Origin: DASXZH01 sp036502005
GTDB lineage: Bacteria > Armatimonadota > Fimbriimonadia > Fimbriimonadales > Fimbriimonadaceae
Length of the DNA stretch: 64,000 bases
Direction of reading: 5' to 3'
Assembly: GCA_036502005.1 (NCBI GenBank)
Contig: DASXZH010000090.1
Coordinates: forward strand, 62,001 to 126,000
This document shows positions 50,628 through 58,362 of this stretch, piece by piece. Below the pieces are notes generated by a model. That model saw only the letters and a program-made list of their open reading frames with translations. It did no database searches and had not been told where the DNA came from. Position 1 is the stretch's first letter, and each line of letters begins with the position of its first letter. The position numbers and the translations under genes were made by a program.

Positions 50628-51244
50628 TGAAAAAAGCACAGACGGCCATCTTAATCGGCGTAGCGGCCCTAGTTCTATCTGTGCCAGTTTGGGTGCTGCT
50701 CCTACTTCCATTTGTGTTCAGCGTTATTGGCGACAGAAGTGAACGGCCCCCGACCTACGATATTTACGCGCCGACCGGTTCGAAGGTCAAGTTCACGATG
50801 CAGAACGGTAAGAGCTTCGCCATTACAACCGGTTCGGAGTGGTCTCCTAAGTCTGTTAAACACTTTATCAATTTGGTTCAATCTGGATCTTATGATGGGA
50901 AGCCTCTTTACAGGGTGGCGACTTGGGTCGTTCGTTGGGGGCCGTCTCTCAAAAATCCAGATAGCGCGCAGGGCGGAATTAGCGATAGTGCATCGGGATA
51001 CGACGGCCACTTCAACAAGTATGATGCGGCATGGAACCCAGGTTGGGTGGGCATGGCCTCAGATGGGTCGAATGGGAGCGGAGATTCACAGCCCTTTATC
51101 TTGAAGAGCGCCTCATCTCTTTATGAGCCCTATCTAGTGTTAGGGCATGTTACTGCTGTCGTCGGTAAAGTCACCGAAGGAATGGACGTCGTCGACGGAA
51201 TCAAGAAAGGCGACAAGGTCCGCACTGCTCGGGTCATCAAGTAG
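50627..51244 (+). CDS. Cyclophilin-type peptidyl-prolyl isomerase, membrane-anchored
   Basis: 205 residues from ATG at 50627 (GTG at 50624 adds one residue). An N-terminal hydrophobic helix (TAILIGVAALVLSVPVWVLLLLPFVF) anchors it in the membrane. Cyclophilin core as in the gene before: VKFTMQNGKSFAITTGSEW, LYRVATWVVRWGPSL, GMASDGSNGSGDSQPFILKS. In place of the Q-G/W-GDP motif it has RWGPS, and the Arg of the active-site motif is YRV. Coupled to the remnant ORF upstream by TGATG. Confidence 0.85.
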   Translation: MKKAQTAILIGVAALVLSVPVWVLLLLPFVFSVIGDRSERPPTYDIYAPTGSKVKFTMQNGKSFAITTGSEWSPKSVKHFINLVQSGSYDGKPLYRVATWVVRWGPSLKNPDSAQGGISDSASGYDGHFNKYDAAWNPGWVGMASDGSNGSGDSQPFILKSASSLYEPYLVLGHVTAVVGKVTEGMDVVDGIKKGDKVRTARVIK

Positions 51245-51253
51245 TATCCACTT

Positions 51254-51712
51254 ATGGAACTTGACTTCAAAGTCGTAGAAGCAGAACTAGAGGACGCCCA
51301 AAAAGCCGCAGCGCTATTCGACGCCTACCGTGTCCATTACGGCCAGAAATCCAACCGTGCTGGTTCTTCCAAGTTCCTACGGGAGCGCCTGGAGCGAAAC
51401 GAGGCCAAACTCATCCTCGCGCTAAACGAAGCCAACCAACCCATCGGGTTCGCCCTGATGTACCGGCGTTTCGCCTCGCTCAGGCTCTCGCAGGGATGGA
51501 TTGTGAATGACGTCTTCGTCGAGCCAAGCAGTCGCCGCAGCGGAGTAGCAACCGCCCTCATCAAAGAGGCCATTTATGTAGCCTCTGCCTCGGGTGCCAA
51601 AACCCTCCTTATTTCAACTGAAACTTCGAACACGAACTCAAGAAGTCTTTACGAAGGACTGGGCTTCGCGCCTCTCGAAGGCATTGCCCTCTACGCTTTA
51701 ACCCTCAAATAG
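51254..51712 (+). CDS. GNAT-family N-acetyltransferase
   Basis: 152 residues with the GNAT motif A (WIVNDVFVEPSSRRSGVATALIKEA, in part; the RRSGVA loop binds acetyl-CoA), motif B (NTNSRSLYEGLGF) and IGFALMYRRF. TAGTAT (51242-51247), which overlaps the stop codon of the preceding gene, is 6 nt before the ATG, so the message is probably leaderless. Acceptor unknown. Confidence 0.9.
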   Translation: MELDFKVVEAELEDAQKAAALFDAYRVHYGQKSNRAGSSKFLRERLERNEAKLILALNEANQPIGFALMYRRFASLRLSQGWIVNDVFVEPSSRRSGVATALIKEAIYVASASGAKTLLISTETSNTNSRSLYEGLGFAPLEGIALYALTLK

Positions 51713-51743
51713 CTGACATATCCGAATGCCGAACGCCGAACAC

Positions 51744-52463
51744 CTAAGGCCCTCCCTTCTCCCACAACATCGCATGCACGTAAGGCACCTTGCGGTCAAC
51801 CTCGCAAGCCGGGTTCGCCGCGATGTGCTCCAAAGAAGGCGCCGGCTCTCGATACCCCCGCAAAATCAGCCCTGCCCCTAACAGCGTCGACATATACGCC
51901 TCCAAAGGTCGGTGGTAATTAACAATTGAGATCCCCTTCCATGCGACGCGCTGCGCGCGTTCGTCCAAATAATCGATAATCGGAAAGTAGGTCCGATTCC
52001 CCAAATCATCCCGCATCCAGCCGGTTTCGGTGGTGGAAGCGTGCGGCGCCAGATTCCCAATAACCAACCTGCCCCCTGGCTTCAAAACCCGCGTCATCTC
52101 TCGAATGCTAGCCCGGAAATCCGGGATGTCGATCAGTACCAGATACGAAACAACCAGATCAAATGAGTCCGAGGCTATTGGCAGAACCTCGCCATTTGCC
52201 CTAAAATAGAAGCCTTCGCTATCCCGAGAGACGGCCGACTCCACCAAAGCCAAAGTCAAATCCAACCCTACCGTCTTGGCCCCAAGAGAGCCAAGCATGC
52301 GGCAGAAGCGGCCTTCGCCGCAGCCAACATCTAGAACGGAAAGGCCGTCAACCGGCCCGCACATGCCAAGCATGACGGGGTCTAAAAGAACCTTCCGCGT
52401 GTATTCAAAGCCGTCCACGCTGGCGATCCACGCCGAAGCGGATTCATCCCAACCGTTGTTCAT
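51744..52463 (-). CDS. Class I SAM-dependent methyltransferase
   Basis: 239 residues with motif I VLDVGCGEGRFCRMLGSLGA near residue 46, the Asp of VGLDLT, LPIASDSFDLVVSYLVLID near 95 and MTRVLKPGGRLVIGN. A Methyltransf_11-type enzyme acting on a small molecule or lipid; substrate unknown. Separated from atpC by heptamer repeats. Confidence 0.88.
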   Translation of the reverse strand: MNNGWDESASAWIASVDGFEYTRKVLLDPVMLGMCGPVDGLSVLDVGCGEGRFCRMLGSLGAKTVGLDLTLALVESAVSRDSEGFYFRANGEVLPIASDSFDLVVSYLVLIDIPDFRASIREMTRVLKPGGRLVIGNLAPHASTTETGWMRDDLGNRTYFPIIDYLDERAQRVAWKGISIVNYHRPLEAYMSTLLGAGLILRGYREPAPSLEHIAANPACEVDRKVPYVHAMLWEKGGP

Positions 52464-52472
52464 GAGGGGGAA

Positions 52473-52563
52473 GTGATAGGTGATAGGGATTGGGGAAGGC
52501 GGGAAAGTCGAAAGTCGAAAGTGGATACTTTTCTACTTCTACCTATCACTTATCACCTTTCAC
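52473..52563. repeat. Degenerate 7-bp tandem repeats
   Basis: GTGATAG, GTGATAG (52473-52486), GTCGAAA, GTCGAAA (52507-52520) and, inverted, CTATCAC, TTATCAC, CTTTCAC (52543-52563), between the methyltransferase start and the atpC stop. Confidence 0.65.
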
Positions 52564-52566
52564 GTT

Positions 52567-52974
52567 TTAGCTCATCTTAGCGACTTTAATAAGGTTCATC
52601 GCCTTATCAAGTTCAAGAACCGCCTGTTCGCGGTTCATGCTCGTGCTGTCCCCTCGCATGGCTGCCCGAGCCTTTTCCAACTCCGCTTCGGCCTTAGCCA
52701 CATCGATCTCGTGACGCCGGTCCGCCGAATCCGCCAAAACAGAAACCTTCCCAGGAAGGATCTCAGCGAAGCCCCCGCCGACAGCCACATAGTGCCGCTG
52801 CGAGTTCTTGTCCTGATACTCCAGATAGCCGGTCTTCAAAGAGGTAATGGTCGGCTCGTGGCCTTGCATCACGCCCAGATAGCCTTGCGAACCCGGAAGG
52901 ATCACCGATTGAACGGTCTCTTCCAGAACCAGGCGGTCCGGCGCAACCACCGAGAGCGTTAACTCCGATGCCAT
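52567..52974 (-). CDS. atpC: F1 ATP synthase epsilon subunit
   Basis: 135 residues. The N-terminal beta-sandwich (LTLSVVAPDRLVLEETVQSVILPGSQGYLGVMQGHEP, seen in parts) is typical of AtpC and is followed by the helical hairpin (AEAELEKARAAM, LELDKAMNLI). Couples rotor and catalytic head and damps ATP hydrolysis. ATG lies 3 nt after the atpD stop, with GGAG upstream. Confidence 0.95.
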   Translation of the reverse strand: MASELTLSVVAPDRLVLEETVQSVILPGSQGYLGVMQGHEPTITSLKTGYLEYQDKNSQRHYVAVGGGFAEILPGKVSVLADSADRRHEIDVAKAEAELEKARAAMRGDSTSMNREQAVLELDKAMNLIKVAKMS

Positions 52975-52977
52975 CTT

Positions 52978-54417
52978 TTAGACTCCTGCTTCCTGCAGCT
53001 TCTTAGCCTTTTCCATGACGTCATCTAGGCCGCCGCAGTAAAGGAATGCCTGCTCAGGAATGTTGTCCAGGTTGCCTTCGACAATCTCCTTGAACGCCCG
53101 CACCGTTTCTTCCACAGAGACGAATCGGCCGGGGTTGCCGGTGAACTGCTCTGCAACGAAGTTTGGCTGGCTGAGGAATCGCTCCAGCTTACGGGCACGG
53201 GATACCAACTGCTTGTCGTCGTCCGAAAGCTCGTCGATACCGAGGATCGCGATGATGTCCTGAAGTTCGCGGTAGCGCTGCAGGTTCTGCTGAACCTTAC
53301 GGGCGACATCGTAGTGCTCCTGGCCAACCACGCGTGGATCCAGGTTTTTAGAAGTCGAAGCGAGCGGATCCACAGCCGGGTACAGACCCTTGGAAGCGAT
53401 GCCTCGATCCAGATAGACGTAAGCGTCAAGGTGGGCAAAGGTGGTGGCTGGAGCGGGGTCGGTGGGGTCGTCGGCAGGGACGTACACGGCCTGCACGGAA
53501 GTTACCGAGCCCTTGTTGGTGGAGGTGATTCGCTCCTGAAGGCCGCCCATTTCGGTGGCTAGAGTGGGCTGGTAGCCAACCGCGCTGGGCATTCTTCCCA
53601 AAAGCGCCGATACCTCGGAACCTGCCTGTACGAACCGGAAAATGTTGTCCACGAAGATAAGCACGTCTTGGCCAACTTCGTCTCTAAAATATTCAGCCAT
53701 CGTAAGAGCGGTCAACGCGACTCGAAGTCGTGCTCCAGGCGGCTCGTTCATCTGTCCGAAGACCATGGCCGTTTTGTCGATAACGTGAGCGGTGTTGCCC
53801 TGCGCATCTTTGAACTCGGCCTCTCTCATTTCGTTCCAGAGGTCGTTTCCTTCGCGGGTTCGCTCACCCACGCCGGCAAATACCGAAACCCCGGAAGCTT
53901 CAACCGCGATGTTTCGAATGAGTTCCTGGATCAAAACTGTTTTGCCGAGACCGGCTCCGCCGAACAGACCGATTTTTCCGCCCTTGTTGAAGGGGATCAT
54001 CAGGTCGACGACCTTTAAACCCGTGGCGAGCAGCTCAACCTTGGTGGATTGCTCTTCGAAGGTCGGTGGCTGGCGATGGATGGGCATCCTTCGCTCGGTT
54101 TTGATTGGTGCGCCGTTGTCGATCGGCTTGCCAAGCAGGTTAAAAACGCGGCCGAGAGTTTCCTCGCCCACGGGCACCGAAATCGGCGCGCCGGTGTCTT
54201 CCACCTTCATCCCGCGCGTAAGGCCATCGGTGGTGCTGAGGGCGATCGTTCTTACGATGTCATCGCCAAGGTGCTGGGCCACTTCGCAGACTAGATCGAT
54301 GCCTCTTTTCTCATCCTTAATGGTTACGGCATTGTAGATGAGGGGCAGGTTGTCGGTCGAAAAACGGCAGTCCACAACGGGACCCATAACTTGAATGATT
54401 GTGCCAAGTGCTGGCAT
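52978..54417 (-). CDS. atpD: F1 ATP synthase beta subunit
   Basis: 479 residues from ATG at 54417 (MPALGTIIQVMGPVVDC), which has GGAGGAG 9 nt upstream. Catalytic features: P-loop GGAGLGKTVLIQ near residue 160, GERTREGNDLWNEM with the catalytic Glu near 185, and the DELSEED loop as DELSDDDK near 390. Forms the catalytic sites of F1. Only atpD and atpC are here; alpha, gamma, delta and Fo genes are not in the window. Confidence 0.97.
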   Translation of the reverse strand: MPALGTIIQVMGPVVDCRFSTDNLPLIYNAVTIKDEKRGIDLVCEVAQHLGDDIVRTIALSTTDGLTRGMKVEDTGAPISVPVGEETLGRVFNLLGKPIDNGAPIKTERRMPIHRQPPTFEEQSTKVELLATGLKVVDLMIPFNKGGKIGLFGGAGLGKTVLIQELIRNIAVEASGVSVFAGVGERTREGNDLWNEMREAEFKDAQGNTAHVIDKTAMVFGQMNEPPGARLRVALTALTMAEYFRDEVGQDVLIFVDNIFRFVQAGSEVSALLGRMPSAVGYQPTLATEMGGLQERITSTNKGSVTSVQAVYVPADDPTDPAPATTFAHLDAYVYLDRGIASKGLYPAVDPLASTSKNLDPRVVGQEHYDVARKVQQNLQRYRELQDIIAILGIDELSDDDKQLVSRARKLERFLSQPNFVAEQFTGNPGRFVSVEETVRAFKEIVEGNLDNIPEQAFLYCGGLDDVMEKAKKLQEAGV

Positions 54418-54971
54418 GCTTAAAAACTCCTCCGGCGGGTTGAAAACGTTGAAGACGCGCACGTGCGCGTCGTCTGGCATTGTACCTCAGGGTCCAGATT
54501 TGGCTAGGGGCACCCCCTCTCCTGCTCCCTGGGAGGAGAGGGGGACGGGGGAGAGGTTCCGAAAGGGCGAAAGTCGAATGTCGAAGGTCGAAAGCCGGAG
54601 GGCAGATGCCTCCGGAAAGCCCCCTTCTCCTGTGTTCCGGGGAGTCGAATCCATTCATAGGGGGTTCAAGGGGGAAACCTGACCGTTGGATTTTGCGGTC
54701 TGGTGCCCCTTTTAGCTGGACGAGAGGCGGTTGGGGGCATAGGCGTTAAAATAAGCCACCTTGGCATTCCCGCAGCCACAAATCTCTCCCGAATGGAGAG
54801 GTCGGTGAGTCCGCGAACCGGGAGAGGCGCGAGTCGCAAACTTTGGAAATTATCTCTGGAAGACCTTATTTTAACGCCTATGCCCCCCGCCCCCCTCTCC
54901 TCTGCCGGAGCACAGGCGACGGGGGCTCCAACTCCCCAATCAAAAATCAAAAATTAAAAATCGAAACTCCC
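54418..54971. repeat. Dense intergenic repeat cluster
   Basis: No gene seen in 554 bp. In order: a family A hairpin (54513-54544, core identical to 20887-20918); heptamers GCGAAAG, TCGAATG, TCGAAGG, TCGAAAG (54567-54594); a family C unit (54666-54720); a family B unit (54784-54833); an inverted pair around it, GGGGGCATAGGCGTTAAAATAAG (in part, 54734-54756) against TTATTTTAACGCCTATGCCCC (in part, 54869-54889); and heptamers AATCAAA, AATCAAA, AATTAAA, AATCGAA (54938-54965). All four repeat families meet here. Confidence 0.75.
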
Positions 54972-55478
54972 CTACCCCTCCTCGTTCTGAAAAATCCGCG
55001 GCGTAACCTTCGGCCGATGCTCCTTCAGGTCCGAACCTTGAACCTTCGTTTCACCGTAAAGGGTCACAATCTGACCCCCAGACGACAAAACCTGCTGCGT
55101 CTTCGAAATCGTCCGACTAATAAGCTTCCGAGTCGGCGAACCCTGCATAAGCTGAATCTCCACCTTCGCTCGCTGAACGCTCGCCAACTCCAGGGCCATG
55201 CTCTGAAGTTCAAAATAGGCGAACAGATACCGGTCGATTTCCAACAGGTCAACGTGCTCAGGAAGCGCATCCGGCGCCCCCGCGTTGTAGCTGCGAGCCC
55301 GCTGTAAATAGCGAGCATACGTGCGGCTAGAAATGCTTTCCATGGCGAAGGCCGCCTTCGGGGGAATCCCGCAGGCGACGTTAACTAGGATCAACCCCGC
55401 GATGTAGTTATCGAGAGCCAGCGGCGCGCCGGCAAAGTTTTTTCGTGGAAAGGCCTGCACCTTGTGGGTCCACCACAA
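54972..55478 (-). CDS. Protein of unknown function with possible helix-turn-helix
   Basis: 168 residues if a TTG at 55478 is used; an in-frame GTG at 55460 is an alternative. GIPPKAAFAMESISSRTYAR (about residues 37-56) has helix-turn-helix character, and the next 60 residues are helical with Glu/Gln (HVDLLEIDRYLFAYFELQ). The tail is basic (LKEHRPKVTPRIFQNEEG). This resembles small phage- or transposon-type DNA-binding proteins. Divergent from the restriction-modification island at 55609, so it might regulate it; that is inference only. Confidence 0.55.
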   Translation of the reverse strand: MWWTHKVQAFPRKNFAGAPLALDNYIAGLILVNVACGIPPKAAFAMESISSRTYARYLQRARSYNAGAPDALPEHVDLLEIDRYLFAYFELQSMALELASVQRAKVEIQLMQGSPTRKLISRTISKTQQVLSSGGQIVTLYGETKVQGSDLKEHRPKVTPRIFQNEEG

Positions 55479-55595
55479 AGAGTCGTACTATTCTTTTTCT
55501 TCTCGTCTCATCAGAAATAGTAGACGTGCGACGGGGTGGTATTGTAAAATCTTTCGTCGAGATTCGCTTCGATTCGTCACCTACTCCGCGATTGG

Positions 55596-55601
55596 TAGAA
55601 T
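55596..55601 (+). promoter_or_regulatory. -10 box (TAGAAT) of the hsd operon, leaderless
   Basis: TAGAAT ends 7 nt before the ATG at 55609. The ATG at 55600, overlapping the -10 box, can then be excluded as a start. Confidence 0.55.
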
Positions 55602-55608
55602 GAGTGCC

Positions 55609-57663
55609 ATGCGAACCCACGAAGAGGCCGTAAAGCTGATTTGGGACATAGCTGAGCTTCTCCGTGGACCATACCGCCCACCGCAATACGAGCGGGTGAT
55701 GCTGCCAATGACGGTTCTCCGCCGATTCGACTGCGTCCTCGAAAGCACAAAAGACGCAGTTGTAGCCGAATACGAGCGCCTTTCTGCCGCAGGAAGGGAC
55801 GAAGCGACCATAGACCGACTGCTACAAAAGACCAGTAAGTATCGCTTCCATAACCACTCGAAGTTCAACTTCGAAAAGCTTCTCGGCGACTCTGAAAACC
55901 TAGCTCAGCACCTTGAAAACTACATTCAAGGATTCTCCAGCAATGTACGTAAAATCTTCGATTACTTCGAGTTCCGAAGCGAAGTCGCCAGAATGTCCGA
56001 GAGCGACATCTTGTTCCTCGTTGTGCGTCGCTTTTCCGAGGTGGATTTACACCCCGACGTCGTTGACAATGTCCGCATGGGTCAGCTCTTCGAGGAGTTG
56101 ATACGCCGATTCAACGAACAGGCGAATGAAACCGCCGGCGATTACTTCACCCCGCGTGAGGTTATAAGGCTCATGGTTGATCTACTGCTTAGAAACGACG
56201 ATGCCGCATTAACGGTGCCTGGCACCGTTCGCACCCTGCTCGATCCAGCTTGCGGCACGGGAGGCATGCTTTCGGAGGCGCAGGCATGGCTCAGAAAGTA
56301 TCACAAACCCACCCAACTATTTGTCTATGGCCAAGACTTTAATCCAAGAGCCTACGCAATTGCCGCTTCCGACCTGCTGATGAAGGATGAACCCGGCAAG
56401 CCAAGCCGCAGCCGCGTCGAATACGGAGACTCTTTCCTCGATGACAAGTACGAAGATGATCGACTAGAAGAAGGAACAGCGATCCCGAGCAAGTTCGATT
56501 ATTTCTTGGCCAACCCTCCCTTCGGAGTCGATTGGAAGCGGCAAGAAAAAGAGATCAAGCGCCAAAGCGAACGTCTAGGCTTCGGCGGCCGCTTTGGAGC
56601 CGGTGTTCCACGCGTCAGCGATGGCGCCCTCCTCTTTCTTCAACACATGTGGAGCAAGCGGCAAGACACTAACGAGCTTGGCTCCCGTCTCGCCATCGTC
56701 TTCAACGGCTCTCCGCTTTTCTCAGGCGGCGCCGAATCGGGCGAGAGCAACATCCGTAGGTGGATCATACAGAATGATTGGCTCGAAGCCATTGTCGCCC
56801 TGCCAGAGCAAATGTTCTACAACACCGGAATTGCCACCTATATTTGGATTCTTAGCAATCGAAAAACCCCAGAACGAAAAGGCAAGATTCAGTTGATAGA
56901 TGCCCGCGAGCGGTGGGTTTCGATGCGAAAAAGCCTTGGCCAGAAAAGGCGCAAGCTGGGTGAGGGCAAAAAGATTAATGAACTCACCGGCGAGGTTGAA
57001 TCGAATGATCCGAGGGACGACATCGCCGACATCGTCAAAGAATACGGGGACCTCGCCGAAGGCAGCACATCCAAGATTCTCGATAATGACGACTTCGGGT
57101 ACACGCGTGTTACTGTCGAACGGCCTCTGAGACTTCGTTACCAGATGACCCTGGAAGGAAAAGCGCGCATGCTAGCGGTAGCCCTTCATCTATCTGAAGA
57201 CGTTGAAGCTATCGACGAAGCGCTTGGCCGAGAGCCGCTAATTGACTGGAGCGAGGTCTCACGCCGAGCCGCCCAAGTTTGCAAGACGCGCTGGAAGCAA
57301 CCTGAGGTGAAATTGTTTAGAGACATCTTCACCGAGCGCGACCCAGAGGCCAAACCCGTGATCAAGTCTGATGAGAAGAAAATCATATATGAGGCGGACC
57401 CGGAACTGCGCGACTTCGAAAACATCCCCCTTAAAGTCGATATCAACGAATTCTTCAAAACAGAAGTTAAGCCCCATGTCCCTGACGCTTGGATGGACCG
57501 CACGAAAGACAAGACAGGCTACGAAATAAACTTCAACCGTCTTTTCTACGTGTACACTCCCCCGCGGCCGCTGAAGGAAATCGATATAGAGTTGCGAGAG
57601 CTGGAGAAAAGCATTGTCAGCGGACTAAGAGAGATTTTGGAAAGTAAATTTGGAACCAAGTGA
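55609..57663 (+). CDS. hsdM: Type I restriction-modification system methylase subunit (M)
   Basis: 684 residues. N-terminal helical HsdM_N domain (AVKLIWDIAELLRGPYRPPQYERVMLPMTVLRRF, seen in parts), then the N6-adenine methylase core: DYFTPREVIRLMVDLL, the SAM-binding motif LDPACGTGGML near residue 210, and the catalytic NPPFGVDW near 301. The C-terminal part (from about 560) has the long extension seen in one HsdM subgroup. It methylates the recognition sequence given by the S subunit and is also needed for restriction. First gene of the island; its end overlaps the HNH-like gene by 14 bp. Confidence 0.95.
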   Translation: MRTHEEAVKLIWDIAELLRGPYRPPQYERVMLPMTVLRRFDCVLESTKDAVVAEYERLSAAGRDEATIDRLLQKTSKYRFHNHSKFNFEKLLGDSENLAQHLENYIQGFSSNVRKIFDYFEFRSEVARMSESDILFLVVRRFSEVDLHPDVVDNVRMGQLFEELIRRFNEQANETAGDYFTPREVIRLMVDLLLRNDDAALTVPGTVRTLLDPACGTGGMLSEAQAWLRKYHKPTQLFVYGQDFNPRAYAIAASDLLMKDEPGKPSRSRVEYGDSFLDDKYEDDRLEEGTAIPSKFDYFLANPPFGVDWKRQEKEIKRQSERLGFGGRFGAGVPRVSDGALLFLQHMWSKRQDTNELGSRLAIVFNGSPLFSGGAESGESNIRRWIIQNDWLEAIVALPEQMFYNTGIATYIWILSNRKTPERKGKIQLIDARERWVSMRKSLGQKRRKLGEGKKINELTGEVESNDPRDDIADIVKEYGDLAEGSTSKILDNDDFGYTRVTVERPLRLRYQMTLEGKARMLAVALHLSEDVEAIDEALGREPLIDWSEVSRRAAQVCKTRWKQPEVKLFRDIFTERDPEAKPVIKSDEKKIIYEADPELRDFENIPLKVDINEFFKTEVKPHVPDAWMDRTKDKTGYEINFNRLFYVYTPPRPLKEIDIELRELEKSIVSGLREILESKFGTK

Positions 57664-58285
57664 AGCAGTAGATGTGTGCTACGCGTGCGGCGAACCTAAA
57701 ACAAGCGTTGAGCATGCGCCTCCAAGGTCATGGTTTTCTAATGCCAGATGGGATGATCCCATAAAGGTGCCCTCATGCAGAGCACATAATAATGACAATT
57801 CCCGGGACGTAGAGTATGTTCGCGACATTATCGCCGCCGCCGCCGTTGGGGATTGCGTTGACGACGTTTGGCAGAAAGGTGTGCTTAAGGCCGCAAGTCA
57901 CGGCCGTGGTACTTTTCTCAAACTGCAAAGGAAATCCGACGAATATTCCCATGATGGACGGGAAATCCAGGCAATCGACTTAGAGACGGCCCGCTTCAGG
58001 AGCGTATTTTGTGCAATCGGTGACGCTTTGCGATTCCACCTGTATAAGGAGCCTCGGCAACACAACTGGCACGTATATTCTCCACTGCTTTTCAGCCACA
58101 TCGCTGCAGAACCCTTAAAGGCGATGATCGACGGCGTGGCGGCAGCAGCGCACTGGGACATACAAGAATCGAAAAAGCCCTGCTGTTTTCAATGGGCAAC
58201 CTACATGCATGGCGAGCAGTTATGGATTCGGTTAATCTTTTATAAGGTTCTCGACTTCTACCTTATAGAGAGGCTGACACGGTGA
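57650..58285 (+). CDS. HNH-like putative nuclease inside the hsd operon
   Basis: 211 residues from TTG at 57650 (GTG at 57674 is an alternative). The N-terminus has a zinc-type HNH pattern: VCYACGEPKTSVEHAPPRSW (CxxC, then EH), followed by VPSCRAHNNDNSRDVEYV (C, then HN and a further polar pattern). HNH and related ECHA-type domains nick or cut nucleic acids. The rest is mostly helical (RFRSVFCAIGDALRFHL) and unlike known families, perhaps a target-recognition part. It lies between hsdM and hsdS with overlaps on both sides (14 bp and 4 bp), so it belongs to the defence operon. Nuclease activity is not proven. Confidence 0.6.
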   Translation: MEPSEAVDVCYACGEPKTSVEHAPPRSWFSNARWDDPIKVPSCRAHNNDNSRDVEYVRDIIAAAAVGDCVDDVWQKGVLKAASHGRGTFLKLQRKSDEYSHDGREIQAIDLETARFRSVFCAIGDALRFHLYKEPRQHNWHVYSPLLFSHIAAEPLKAMIDGVAAAAHWDIQESKKPCCFQWATYMHGEQLWIRLIFYKVLDFYLIERLTR

Positions 58286-58362
58286 CATTCGAAGAGCTAT
58301 ATGAGCCAAGGACATTTAAGGGGGAACGAAGCCACCGAACGTTCCCGTCGGGAGCTATTTGA
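58282..58362 (+). CDS. 26-codon ORF coupled to both neighbours
   Basis: GTG at 58282 overlaps the stop of the HNH-like gene (GTGA), and its own TGA (58360-58362) overlaps the TTG start of hsdS (TTGA). The product begins MTFEELYEPRTF and ends RTFPSGAI; no family recognised. A GGGAACG/CGTTCCC hairpin (58322-58346) lies inside it. It may encode a small protein, or only a coupling leader that moves ribosomes from one gene to the next. Confidence 0.45.
   Translation: MTFEELYEPRTFKGERSHRTFPSGAI

Noticed and set aside
52978..54417. N-type (Na+) ATPase operon, which also begins with atpD-atpC
   Set aside because: No atpQ, atpR or Fo genes follow; the next gene is a methyltransferase. The beta subunit also carries normal F1 motifs.
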